64,000 nucleotides of DNA from Actinospica robiniae DSM 44927 (lineage in GTDB: Bacteria; Actinomycetota; Actinomycetes; Streptomycetales; Catenulisporaceae). The notes beneath the pieces were generated by a model. That model worked only from the letters and a program-made list of their open reading frames with translations. It was not told the DNA's origin and did not search any database. Below, piece by piece: positions 10,088-18,133 of this stretch. Each line of letters begins with the position of its first letter. The first letter of the stretch is position 1. Made by a program: the position numbers and the translations under genes. Where the stretch lies: contig NZ_KI632511.1 of NCBI RefSeq assembly GCF_000504285.1, forward strand, positions 6,306,154 to 6,370,153, in the 5' to 3' direction.

Positions 10088-11338
10088 ATGTCCGACATCA
10101 CCGAGCCGGAATACAGCGCGACGGCAGGCGGCATCGCGTCCACCGGAGCGTTGTACGGCAGGGCCACGCCCGTGCCCGCCCCCGCCGTCCTCCAGGCGAC
10201 CGCGCAGCTGTGTGGGGCATCCGGGACGCGCCGCATCGCCGCGCCCGTGGCCGCGTCCGCCGGGCCTGCGGCCGCGGATCCTGTGCCCGCGGAACCTGCG
10301 CCCGCGGAACCTGCGCCCGCCGCGCAGCAGCCTGCTCGGGCTGCTCGAGCGTCGCCCATCGATATCGAGCCGGGTCGCACGCGCCCGGCCCAGATCCTCG
10401 AACCCTGCGATACCGGGGACGACGCGCTCGCCGTGTGCCGGGCCCTCGACCGACCTCTGGAGGCCTTATCGAGCCTCATCGAAGTGGTCGTCGCCAGCCA
10501 CCCGCATCAGTCCGAGGGTCTGCGCGCCCTGCTCGAGCGCGTCGGCAACCAAGCGGCAGTGCTTCACGCCTTGGTTCAAAGAGCCTTGGCAGAGAGCGCA
10601 TCCAGCCTGACCGGCTCCGCTCCGGGAGCATCCGCCACCTTCAGCGCCGGCGTCGCTTCAATTCCCGCTTCCGCCCCCGCCGGTGACGCTGCTCCCGCCG
10701 CCGCTCGTGCTCCCGCTGCCGGTTCCGCGTCCGTGCCCGCGCGCGACGTCGGCCAGCGCGCGGCTCTACGCAAGCTGACCGAGCGCGAACACCAAGTCCT
10801 CGTCCTGGTGGCGGACGGCCTGGCGACCGCAGAGATTGCCCACAGGCTGGGGATAACCTCTGCGACCGTCCGAAGCCACGTCCAGAACATCCTCACCAGA
10901 CTCGGCGTCTGCAATCGTCGGCAGGCCGCCGCGCTCCTCACCGGCCGATTGCCGCCCCCGGCCAAAGCCCGACTTCGTGCCGCGCGTCGCGTGCCCGTCC
11001 CGCCGCGACCTCAGGTGGAGCTCGAAGCGGATCCCTCGCGTCCGCAACAGATTCGCCTCGCGGCCGCCGCGCCGGTGCAGCACGGCACGTCGACGAGGCG
11101 GAGCGTCCGCAGCAGCGGAGCAACGTCGTCCACTGTCACTCGCCTCACCAGCCGGGAGGTGCAGGTGCTCCGCTGCCTCGCAGCAGGGCTTGGACGGTCC
11201 GAGATCGCTGAGAGGCTCTACGTTTCTCCGCACACGGCACGCACCCACATCCAGCGGGTGTTGGCGAAGCTCGGAGTGCACTCCGCTCTCGGGGCGATGG
11301 CGGTCGCACGCGATGTCGGCCTGGCGCCGGCAACGTGA
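10088..11338 (+). CDS. regulator with two LuxR-type HTH domains, TTA-containing
   Basis: A 416-residue protein with two separate LuxR/GerE-type DNA-binding domains: the first at about 230-285 (LTEREHQVLVLVADGL ... TVRSHVQNIL), the second at about 353-408 (LTSREVQVLRCLAAGL ... TARTHIQRVL). Each has the usual four-helix pattern. The N-terminus is Ala/Pro-rich with repeated PAEPA; a helical segment at about 105-175 carries no receiver, PAS or AAA signature. Codon 127 is TTA (10466-10468), rare here and a bldA-type translational checkpoint in Streptomyces. Codon use is also atypical (CAA, AGA, TTG), suggesting accessory origin. ATG 10088 has AGGGGG upstream; a GTG at 10004 is possible. Its targets are unknown. 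Convergent with fdhD. Confidence 0.8.
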   Translation: MSDITEPEYSATAGGIASTGALYGRATPVPAPAVLQATAQLCGASGTRRIAAPVAASAGPAAADPVPAEPAPAEPAPAAQQPARAARASPIDIEPGRTRPAQILEPCDTGDDALAVCRALDRPLEALSSLIEVVVASHPHQSEGLRALLERVGNQAAVLHALVQRALAESASSLTGSAPGASATFSAGVASIPASAPAGDAAPAAARAPAAGSASVPARDVGQRAALRKLTEREHQVLVLVADGLATAEIAHRLGITSATVRSHVQNILTRLGVCNRRQAAALLTGRLPPPAKARLRAARRVPVPPRPQVELEADPSRPQQIRLAAAAPVQHGTSTRRSVRSSGATSSTVTRLTSREVQVLRCLAAGLGRSEIAERLYVSPHTARTHIQRVLAKLGVHSALGAMAVARDVGLAPAT

Positions 11339-11401
11339 TTGCTTGAGCGCTGACGCGACGGCGGGAGGAGGCGAGATACGAGGACGGTGCCGCAGAGATC
11401 C

Positions 11402-12241
11402 TCAGGGGAGCGCGATGCGGTCCGGGCGGGTGTAGACGTTGGCCCGCTGGCCGCGGACGAATCCCGCTAGCGTGACGCCGGCGGTCTCGGCCAGGTCCAC
11501 GGCGAGGGACGAGGGTGCGGAGACCGCGGCCAGCACCGGGATTCCGGCCGCTGCGGCCTTCTGGACGAGCTCGAATGATGCGCGACCGCTGACCGCGAGC
11601 AGCGCCCCGCGCAGCGGGAGCCTGCCTTCGCGCAGCGCCCAGCCGACGACCTTGTCGACCGCGTTGTGCCGGCCTACGTCCTCGCGGGCGATGAGTATCG
11701 TGCCGTCGGCTTCGAAGAGTCCGGCACCGTGAAGTCCGCCCGTCGAATCGAACATCTTCTGCCGCTCGCGCAGACGATCGGGAAGGGAGTAAAGGACTTC
11801 CGGGGTGATGGTCACCGGGTCGTCCGCTACAGACCAGCACGCGGTCGCCCGCACTGATTCGATCGAACTCTTTCCGCATATGCCGCACGCGCTGCTGGTG
11901 AAAGTGTTGCGGTGCAACGACCACGAGGGCTCTGGCGCGTCGGGCGAGAGATCGACCTCGACGATGTTGTACGGGTCGTGCTCATGCCCGTCGTCGCCGT
12001 GGCGGTTGTCCGTGCAATAACGCATGCGCGCCAACTGCTCGCGGCCGCGCACTGCGCCCTCGCTCAGAAGGAATCCGGCGACGAGGTCGAAATCGTCGCC
12101 CGGCGTGCGCATGGTGACCGCGACCTGCCGACCGCCCACTCGTATCTCGAGGGGCTCTTCCGCGGCCAGACTGTCGCGTGCGCCGACCGCGCCCGTGCCG
12201 TCCAGCCGCAGCACTGTCGTGCGCGTGTTCACCTTGGCCAT
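11402..12241 (-). CDS. fdhD: formate dehydrogenase accessory sulfurtransferase FdhD
   Basis: FdhD passes sulfur from a cysteine desulfurase to the molybdenum bis-MGD cofactor, which formate dehydrogenases need for activity. The catalytic loop CGICGK has its two cysteines at residues 119 and 122 of 279. The conserved C-terminal half includes GGLHGAGLF, REDVGRHNAVDKVVG and SGRASFELVQKA. ATG 12241 was selected because TAGTCT lies 7 bases upstream; an extension to 12364 is open but arginine/proline-rich and unlike the family. No formate dehydrogenase gene is visible in the window, so its client is encoded elsewhere. Confidence 0.95.
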   Translation of the reverse strand: MAKVNTRTTVLRLDGTGAVGARDSLAAEEPLEIRVGGRQVAVTMRTPGDDFDLVAGFLLSEGAVRGREQLARMRYCTDNRHGDDGHEHDPYNIVEVDLSPDAPEPSWSLHRNTFTSSACGICGKSSIESVRATACWSVADDPVTITPEVLYSLPDRLRERQKMFDSTGGLHGAGLFEADGTILIAREDVGRHNAVDKVVGWALREGRLPLRGALLAVSGRASFELVQKAAAAGIPVLAAVSAPSSLAVDLAETAGVTLAGFVRGQRANVYTRPDRIALP

Positions 12242-12248
12242 AGCTTCC

Positions 12249-12254
12249 AGACTA
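12249..12254 (-). promoter_or_regulatory. predicted -10 hexamer of fdhD (leaderless)
   Basis: TAGTCT on the minus strand, 7 bases before the fdhD ATG; it fixes the short form of the protein. Confidence 0.45.
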
Positions 12255-12548
12255 AAGCGTGCTCGGGGCGGTGGCCTGCGGGTGGGTGTCCTTCGCTCGC
12301 CGGAGGACGCGGGTTGCGGGCCGGGCGGCGCGCGACAGCCCATCCCGCTCGACGCGCGCACCACTGCGAAGCGCGGCGCACTATCGCGGTGTGGAAGCGG
12401 CGGCGCGCCGTCTCCAGAAGCGGTCCGCGCGGCCCATGGTGTGCGACACTCATTATTCGTGGCGGATTGACGATGCGTGGCACTTCATTCGTCGTGGCGA
12501 GGGTGAGCGCGAGGACGAGCCGCCGGCCTACAACACGCGGCATGCACA

Positions 12549-12582
12549 AGGCCCCCGGTCCCAAGTGGGGACTCAGGGGCCT
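12549..12582. terminator. strong two-part hairpin, terminator-like
   Basis: AGGCCCC and GTCCC pair with GGGAC and GGGGCCT around a short loop, giving 12 pairs with small internal bulges. It lies about 330 bases beyond the cold-shock stop codon and 300 before fdhD, so it may end the cold-shock transcript or an unseen small RNA. Confidence 0.55.
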
Positions 12583-12914
12583 CGAGCTCAAGCGCTGTCG
12601 TCCCGCACTACACGCTGGGCGGGCGGTTGGGACGGCGAGAGCTTAGGTCGTGCTCTTGACGCTTCGTGAATTCAAGCCTTCGCGGGCTGCGGGCGCGTTG
12701 CGGCGAGGCATTCCCGGGCGCATCCGGGCCGCTCGACGAATCGTGCGGACTCCGTACGGGCTCCGTGCGGACCTGCGCAGACCTGTGCGGGTCCGTGGGG
12801 TGCTTGCGCGAACGCGCGTGGCCGCAGAGCAAGGCTGGAGCGGCCGCTGCTTGCGCGCGGCGCTCTGGTTGCCTGCCTTTGCCTGCGGCGGTCTTCCCCG
12901 CTTGAGCCGTCTTC

Positions 12915-13118
12915 TTACAGCGCGCGGACGTGCTCGGCCTGCGGGCCCTTCGGGCCCTGCGTGACGGTGAACTCGACGCGCTGGTTCTCCTCCAGGGTGC
13001 GGTAGCCCGCGGAGTCAATCGCCGAGAAGTGCACGAACACGTCGGCGCCGCCATCGTCCTGGGAGATGAAGCCGTAGCCCTTCTCCGAGTTGAACCACTT
13101 GACCGTACCGGAAGCCAT
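12915..13118 (-). CDS. cold-shock domain protein (CspA family)
   Basis: A 67-residue single-domain OB-fold nucleic-acid chaperone that binds single-stranded RNA/DNA and keeps mRNAs unstructured. RNP1 is KGYGFI (13-18) and RNP2 VFVHF (27-31); [14 protein letters not shown] is the family N-terminus. The ATG at 13118 is preceded by AAGGAG at suitable spacing, so the longer open frame to 13163 is not used. A predicted leader of about 180 bases with an internal hairpin lies upstream. Several paralogues are usual in actinomycetes, and whether this one is cold-induced cannot be told. Confidence 0.95.
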   Translation of the reverse strand: MASGTVKWFNSEKGYGFISQDDGGADVFVHFSAIDSAGYRTLEENQRVEFTVTQGPKGPQAEHVRAL

Positions 13119-13240
13119 TTTTCTCCTTGGTGAAAACAGGGGGACGTCGAACGAAACGCACACCGTGTGCGTCCCGGGTTGCCGTTTCGTGACCGTCCCG
13201 CCCGCTGGCTACCGCGGAGGGTGGCGCCGCAAACACAAAG

Positions 13241-13264
13241 GCCCGCGGCCGTACTCCCGCGGGC
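13241..13264 (-). promoter_or_regulatory. leader hairpin, possible attenuator of the cold-shock gene
   Basis: A 7-bp perfect stem, GCCCGCG / CGCGGGC, with a 10-base loop. On the minus-strand RNA it is followed by CCTTTGTGTTTG, a U-rich run, and it lies about 120 bases upstream of the start codon. That is the form of an intrinsic terminator inside a 5' leader. Confidence 0.45.
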
Positions 13265-13307
13265 ATTCAACGAAGCATTCAGGGAACTGCAGCTGCAACC
13301 AAGGCCC

Positions 13308-13313
13308 ACCCTA
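13308..13313 (-). promoter_or_regulatory. predicted -10 of the cold-shock gene
   Basis: TAGGGT on the minus strand, a good actinomycete -10. It predicts a leader of about 180 bases. The -35 is poor. Confidence 0.35.
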
Positions 13314-13409
13314 GCACGCTCGGGCCCGTTCGCAGGGTCCCTCGTGCGAGTGATTCCGCCGGGGCTTCCGGGCAGGGAAAACCGGTGGAAATCAGGGGCG
13401 CAGACGGCT

Positions 13410-13415
13410 TACGGT
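13410..13415 (+). promoter_or_regulatory. predicted -10 of the ABC exporter operon (leaderless)
   Basis: TACGGT, 7 bases before the ATG at 13423. Confidence 0.45.
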
Positions 13416-13422
13416 CGTTATC

Positions 13423-15264
13423 ATGCCCCCCTCCTTGCCGCCAGGCAGTTCACCCGTCCCCTCTCCACCCCATACGACCGGACAACTCGCCTCGCTGTGG
13501 AGGCTTCGCCGCTACGTTCGGCCCTACCGGGCCAAGATGGCGGTGATGCTCGTGGTCGCGCTGGCCTCGACCCTGATCGGGGTCGCGGTTCCCCTGCTGA
13601 CCAGCACCGTCATCAACGGGCCGCTGCGCACCGGCGACCGGGATGCGCTCTGGCTGCTCGGGCTCTACGCCCTGCTGTTCGGGCTGGCCGAGGCGGCGCT
13701 GATCCTCACCCGGCGCCTCACGCTCGCCAGCAGCGTGCTCGGGATCGAGCGCGATCTGCGTGACGACCTCTACGAGCACCTGCAGCACCTCGACGTCGGT
13801 TTCCACGACAGCTGGCAGTCCGGGCAGCTGGTGAGCCGGATGACGAGCGACATCTCCTCGATCCGGCGGTTCTTCGGGTTCGCGCTGATCTTCCTCGTGG
13901 TCAACTCGATCACCTTCGTCTCCGTCGGCATCCTGTTGATCGTCATCGACCCGCTGCTCGGCGGGATCGTGGTGCTGTTCGGCGTGCCGCTGAGCATCGT
14001 GGTGTTCCGCTACGAGAAGGTCTACCGCCGCAACATCCGTGCCGTGCAGGACCAGCAGGGCGAGGTCGCCACCGACGTCGAGGAGTCGGCGCTCGGGATC
14101 CGGGCGATCAAGTCCTTCGGGCGGCGCGACCTCTTCTTCCAGCGGTACGACGCCAAGGCCGTGCACCTGCGTAAGCTCCAGCTCGCCCAGATCCGGACGC
14201 TGGCGCACATCTGGGCCATGATCATCGCGCAGCCGCAGACCGTGCTCGCTCTGCTCACGCTCTTCGGTGTGGCCGCGACGGCGGCCGGCAAGCTCAGCCT
14301 CGGCACCCTGGTCGCCTTCGTCGCGCTCTACCAGATGCTGATCTGGCCGATCGAGTCCTCCGGCTGGCTGCTGGCCGCCTCCCAGGAGGCGAACACCGCG
14401 GCGGAGCGCATCTTCGAGGTGCTCGACGCGCAGCCGACCATCGTCGAGCCGGCCGAGGCGCGTTCCTCGCACGGAACGGGACGGCTGGAGTTCGAGAACG
14501 TCGGCTTCTCCTATCCGGGGTCCGACGAGTTGCTCCTGACCGGGATCAACCTGGTCATCGAGCCAGGTGAGACGCTCGCCGTCGTGGGGCCGACCGGTTG
14601 CGGCAAGACGACGCTGACCGCGCTGGTGCCGCGGCTTTACGACGTGACCGAGGGGCGGGTGCTGCTCGACGGAGTGGACGTGCGCGAGCTCTCGCTGTCC
14701 GACCTGCGCACGCGAGTGGCCTGCGCCTTCGAGGACCCGACGCTCTTCTCCGCCAGTGTGCGCGAGAACCTGGCGCTCGGCCGTCCCGATGCGGACGAGG
14801 AACAGGTCGAGGAAGCGCTCCGGGTGGCGCAGGCGCAGTACGTCCACGATCTTCCGTGGGCGCTGGACACGCGAGTGGGCGAACAGGGCATGTCGCTCTC
14901 CGGCGGGCAGCGCCAGCGGCTCGCTCTGGCGCGCGCGGTGCTCGGACGCCCGTCGATCCTCGTGCTCGACGATCCGCTCTCCGCACTCGACATCCACACC
15001 GAAGGCCTGGTCGAGCAGGCACTGCGCTCGGTGCTGGCGGAGACCACCGGCCTGGTCGTGGCGCACCGGCCCTCGACCGTGCTGTTGGCCGACCGGGTGG
15101 CCGTGCTCGGGCCGGCGCCCGGCGGCGGCACGACGGTGGTGGCCGAGGGCACCCACCACGAGCTGCTCGAGCACAACGCGGTCTACCGCGACCTGCTCTC
15201 GCAGAGTTCCGATCTGACCGAGCTCGCCGACCTGTCCGAGCTGGCTGAGGAGGTTGTCCGTTGA
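13423..15264 (+). CDS. ABC exporter half-transporter, degenerate-site subunit
   Basis: Type I (type IV-fold) exporter subunit of 613 residues: an N-terminal six-helix membrane domain (about 30-330), then one ATPase domain with Walker A GPTGCGKTT (about 389-397), signature LSGGQRQR, Walker B ILVLDDPLSALD and H-loop VVAHRPSTV. The residue after the Walker B Asp is Asp, not the catalytic Glu, marking the degenerate site of a heterodimer (as in TM287/288 and BmrCD). Its start has TACGGT 7 bases upstream. The stop overlaps the next start by 4 bases, so the two subunits are translationally coupled. The substrate is unknown; multidrug, lipid or peptide export are all possible. Confidence 0.9.
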   Translation: MPPSLPPGSSPVPSPPHTTGQLASLWRLRRYVRPYRAKMAVMLVVALASTLIGVAVPLLTSTVINGPLRTGDRDALWLLGLYALLFGLAEAALILTRRLTLASSVLGIERDLRDDLYEHLQHLDVGFHDSWQSGQLVSRMTSDISSIRRFFGFALIFLVVNSITFVSVGILLIVIDPLLGGIVVLFGVPLSIVVFRYEKVYRRNIRAVQDQQGEVATDVEESALGIRAIKSFGRRDLFFQRYDAKAVHLRKLQLAQIRTLAHIWAMIIAQPQTVLALLTLFGVAATAAGKLSLGTLVAFVALYQMLIWPIESSGWLLAASQEANTAAERIFEVLDAQPTIVEPAEARSSHGTGRLEFENVGFSYPGSDELLLTGINLVIEPGETLAVVGPTGCGKTTLTALVPRLYDVTEGRVLLDGVDVRELSLSDLRTRVACAFEDPTLFSASVRENLALGRPDADEEQVEEALRVAQAQYVHDLPWALDTRVGEQGMSLSGGQRQRLALARAVLGRPSILVLDDPLSALDIHTEGLVEQALRSVLAETTGLVVAHRPSTVLLADRVAVLGPAPGGGTTVVAEGTHHELLEHNAVYRDLLSQSSDLTELADLSELAEEVVR

Positions 15265-17180
15265 CCACCGCCGTCGACACACAGAACACTGACGCGTCCG
15301 AGGACGCGTCGATCGATCCCGTGCCCGTGGACGACTGGCGCGGAGTCGCGGCCGAGGACAGCGACGAGGTCTCGGCGAAGGGCGGGGTGTTCCTGCGCGC
15401 CCGGTCCCGCCGCCTGCTCGGCTCGCTGATCCGGCCGCATCGCAGGGGCCTGCTTCTGGCCACGGTGCTGATCATCGTGGTGACCGCGTTCGAGATGTGC
15501 GCGCCCTACCTGGTGTCGGTGGGGATCGACGACGGCATGCCCGCCGTCAAGCACGGGGACTGGACCCCGATCGCGCTGGCCGCCGTGGGCATCGGCGGCT
15601 CGGCGCTGTTCGGGTCCACCCTCCGGCTCAAGTTCCTCACCCTGGCCGGACGGATCGGCCAGGACATGCTGCTCGAGCTGCGGCGGCGGGTGTTCAACCA
15701 GTTCCAGGCGCTGCCGATCGCCTTCCACGAGCGCTACACCTCCGGCCGGGTGATCTCGCGGCTGACCAACGACCTCGACGCGCTCAACGATCTGATCAAC
15801 TCCAGCCTGGACGGGCTGATCAGCGCTCTGCTGAACATCGTGGTCATCGGCGCGCTGCTGGTCGTCATCGACCCGCTGCTCTCGCTGATCGTGCTGGTCT
15901 GCCTGCCCGCCCTGGGCGGGCTGCTGGTCTGGTACACCAAGGGTTCCCGGGTGGCCTACCGGCGGCAGCGGGCCGCGGTGGCGGCGTGCATCGTGCAGTT
16001 CGTCGAGACGCTCAACGGCATCCGCGCCGTGCAGTCGTTCCGGCGGGAGGAGCGCAACCGCGAGATCTTCGGCAAGCTCAACCAGGACTACGTGGACGCC
16101 AACGCCAAGAGCATGATGATGTTCGGCTGGTTCATGCCGGGCATCGTGGCGGTGGGCGCCACCGCCACCGCGGCGGTGCTGGTCTTCGGCGGCTTCCAGG
16201 TGATGGACGGCGATCTCCAGGTCGGCCTGCTGACGGCGTACATCCTCTACATGCGCAAGTTCTTCGACCCGATGCAGGATCTCGCGGTCTTCTACACCTC
16301 CTACCAGTCCGCGACGGCCGCGCTGGAGAAGCTCTCCGGCGTGCTCGAGGAGCGGCCGGAGGTGCCGGAACCGACCGAGCCGCGGGACCTGCCGGAGGCG
16401 GTGGGCGGGCACGTCCGGTTCGCCGACGTGCGCTTCTCCTACCCGAAGCGGGACAAGGACGAGGCCGAGCGGATCATCCTGCCGAGCCTGGATCTCGACA
16501 TCCCGGCCGGGCAGACGGTCGCGCTGGTCGGGGCGACCGGTGCGGGCAAGTCCACCCTGGCCCGGCTGATGTGCCGCTTCTACGACCCGATCGCGGGCAC
16601 GGTGGAGCTGGACGGGATCGACCTGCGGGACCTGCGCGATCGCGATCTGCGCCGCGGCGTGATCATGGTGACGCAGGAGAACTTCCTGTTCAGCGGGTCG
16701 GTCGCGGACAACATCCGGTTCGGGCGGCCGGATGCCACGGACGCGCAGGTGCAGGAGGCGGCGCGGGCGATCGGCGCGCACGAGTTCATCTCGCGCCTGC
16801 CCGAGGGCTATCAGACCGATGTGAAGAAGCGCGGCGGGCGGCTCTCGGCCGGGCAGCGGCAGCTGGTGGCGTTCGCCCGGGCGTTCCTGGCGGATCCGGC
16901 GGTGCTGATCCTCGACGAGGCCACCTCCTCGCTGGACGTGCCGAGCGAGCGGCTGGTGCAGCGGGCGCTGCGCACGATCCTGGCGGATCGCACGGCCCTG
17001 ATCATCGCGCACCGCCTGTCCACGGTGGAGATCGCGGACCGGGTGCTGGTGATGGAGGCCGGCCGGATCGTCGAGGACGGCGAGCCGGACGTGCTGATCG
17101 CCTCGAAGGCCGTGGACGTCGGCGATGCGCCGTCCCGATTCGCCGCGCTGCACGAGGCTTGGCGCGAGTCGCTGGTGTGA
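15261..17180 (+). CDS. ABC exporter half-transporter, catalytic-site subunit
   Basis: Partner of the preceding subunit, 639 residues, starting at a TTG that overlaps the upstream stop (TTGA). An acidic N-terminal tail of about 45 residues precedes six membrane helices. The ATPase domain has Walker A GATGAGKST (about 426-434), Walker B VLILDEATSSLD with the catalytic Glu, and H-loop IIAHRLSTVE. Its signature is LSAGQRQL rather than LSGGQ. In the heterodimer this altered signature faces the Walker B of the first subunit, so both departures fall in the same degenerate site, which is internally consistent. It is followed by a terminator and then a two-component system that may or may not control it. 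Confidence 0.9.
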   Translation: MTTAVDTQNTDASEDASIDPVPVDDWRGVAAEDSDEVSAKGGVFLRARSRRLLGSLIRPHRRGLLLATVLIIVVTAFEMCAPYLVSVGIDDGMPAVKHGDWTPIALAAVGIGGSALFGSTLRLKFLTLAGRIGQDMLLELRRRVFNQFQALPIAFHERYTSGRVISRLTNDLDALNDLINSSLDGLISALLNIVVIGALLVVIDPLLSLIVLVCLPALGGLLVWYTKGSRVAYRRQRAAVAACIVQFVETLNGIRAVQSFRREERNREIFGKLNQDYVDANAKSMMMFGWFMPGIVAVGATATAAVLVFGGFQVMDGDLQVGLLTAYILYMRKFFDPMQDLAVFYTSYQSATAALEKLSGVLEERPEVPEPTEPRDLPEAVGGHVRFADVRFSYPKRDKDEAERIILPSLDLDIPAGQTVALVGATGAGKSTLARLMCRFYDPIAGTVELDGIDLRDLRDRDLRRGVIMVTQENFLFSGSVADNIRFGRPDATDAQVQEAARAIGAHEFISRLPEGYQTDVKKRGGRLSAGQRQLVAFARAFLADPAVLILDEATSSLDVPSERLVQRALRTILADRTALIIAHRLSTVEIADRVLVMEAGRIVEDGEPDVLIASKAVDVGDAPSRFAALHEAWRESLV

Positions 17181-17214
17181 GGCCGGCGCTCGCCGGTCAG
17201 ACGACGGAGGTAAG

Positions 17215-17242
17215 GCCGGGCCCGGAATCGTCCGGGCCCGGC
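17215..17242 (+). terminator. terminator of the ABC exporter operon
   Basis: A perfect 12-bp stem, GCCGGGCCCGGA / TCCGGGCCCGGC, with an ATCG loop, followed by TCGATTGTTC. It lies 35 bases after the second subunit's stop. Confidence 0.8.
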
Positions 17243-17411
17243 TCGATTGTTCGGTGGATACGCGGCAATGGTCGGCCGACGCACTGGTGATAAGGCCCCA
17301 TTTGTTGGACCGAAAGAGTGGCAAGCGCGGGGAACAGTGACAATTGGTCTCAATAAGGCAGCCAAATGGGCAGAATTCGGGCGGGAGATGTCGGATTCCC
17401 CTGCGAAGTCC

Positions 17412-17417
17412 TACGAT
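17412..17417 (+). promoter_or_regulatory. predicted -10 of the two-component operon (leaderless)
   Basis: TACGAT, 6 bases before the ATG at 17424. A TGTCGG lies about 17 bases further upstream and is a weak -35 candidate. Confidence 0.45.
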
Positions 17418-17423
17418 CTGCCC

Positions 17424-18095
17424 ATGACCCGGGTTTTGCTGGCAGAGGACGACACCGCGATCGCCGATCCGCTGGCGCGGGCACTTCGGCGGGAGGGGTA
17501 CGAGGTCCAGGTGCGCGGCGACGGGCCGACGGCCCTGGAGCACGCCATGTCCGGGGCGGTGGATCTGCTCGTGCTCGACCTCGGTCTGCCGGGGATGGAC
17601 GGGCTCGAGGTGTGCCGCCGGCTGCGCTCGGAGGGCCTGGGCTTCCCGGTGCTGGTGCTCACGGCGCGCGCGGACGAGGTGGACACGGTCGTCGGACTCG
17701 ACGCCGGCGCGGACGACTACGTGACCAAGCCGTTCCGGCTGGCCGAGCTGCTCGCCCGGGTCCGGGCCCTGTTGCGGCGCGGCGCGCCGGAGACCGCGAG
17801 CACGGCCCGCGGCGTGCGCATCGACGTCGAGTCGCACCGCGCCTACCTGGGCGAGGAGGAGCTGAACCTCACCGCGAAGGAATTCGACCTGCTGCGTGTG
17901 CTGGTGCGCGACGCCGGCCGGGTGATAACCCGCGAGCAGCTCATGCGCGAGGTGTGGGACACCACCTGGTGGTCGTCCACGAAGACTTTGGACATGCACA
18001 TCTCCTGGCTGCGCAAGAAGCTCGGCGACGACGCGGGCAATCCGCGGTTCATCTCCACCGTGCGCGGTGTCGGCTTCCGTTTCGAACGAAGCTGA
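17424..18095 (+). CDS. OmpR-family response regulator
   Basis: A 223-residue DNA-binding response regulator. The receiver domain (about 1-115) has the acidic pair EDD (8-10), the phosphoacceptor Asp52 in VLDLGLPGMDG, the Thr of LTARA and Lys in VTKPF. The winged-helix effector (about 127-223) has LTAKEFDLL and the recognition region STKTLDMHISWLRKKL. The ATG is set by TACGAT 6 bases upstream; the frame upstream is open but not family-like. The cognate kinase follows after 38 bases. The signal and regulon are unknown. The pair lies between an ABC exporter and gtrA-purKE and is separated from both by terminators. Confidence 0.93.
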   Translation: MTRVLLAEDDTAIADPLARALRREGYEVQVRGDGPTALEHAMSGAVDLLVLDLGLPGMDGLEVCRRLRSEGLGFPVLVLTARADEVDTVVGLDAGADDYVTKPFRLAELLARVRALLRRGAPETASTARGVRIDVESHRAYLGEEELNLTAKEFDLLRVLVRDAGRVITREQLMREVWDTTWWSSTKTLDMHISWLRKKLGDDAGNPRFISTVRGVGFRFERS

Positions 18096-18133
18096 GTCCG
18101 GGCCGGGCGGGGAAAGGGCGCGGGTAGGCGGAG

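Larger units (their letters stand above)
12242..12914. other. 673-base region between fdhD and the cold-shock gene, no secure gene
   Basis: No family-like protein is encoded on either strand. It holds the fdhD promoter, a strong hairpin at 12549-12582, and further short inverted repeats at about 12596-12640. A possible small plus-strand ORF starts at ATG 12436 and reads through the hairpin; its first 35 residues are less Arg-biased than random frames here, but I would not call it a gene. An untranslated RNA ending at the hairpin is another possibility. Confidence 0.35.
13119..13422. other. divergent promoter region between the cold-shock gene and the ABC exporter
   Basis: 304 bases without a gene. 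It contains the cold-shock mRNA leader (about 13119-13300, minus strand) with a hairpin, the predicted cold-shock -10 at 13308-13313, and, on the plus strand, the exporter -10 at 13410-13415. Confidence 0.55.

Noticed and set aside
12229..12591. 120-residue minus-strand ORF in the fdhD/cold-shock gap
   Set aside because: It overlaps the fdhD promoter and start, runs through a strong hairpin and has shadow-like composition.
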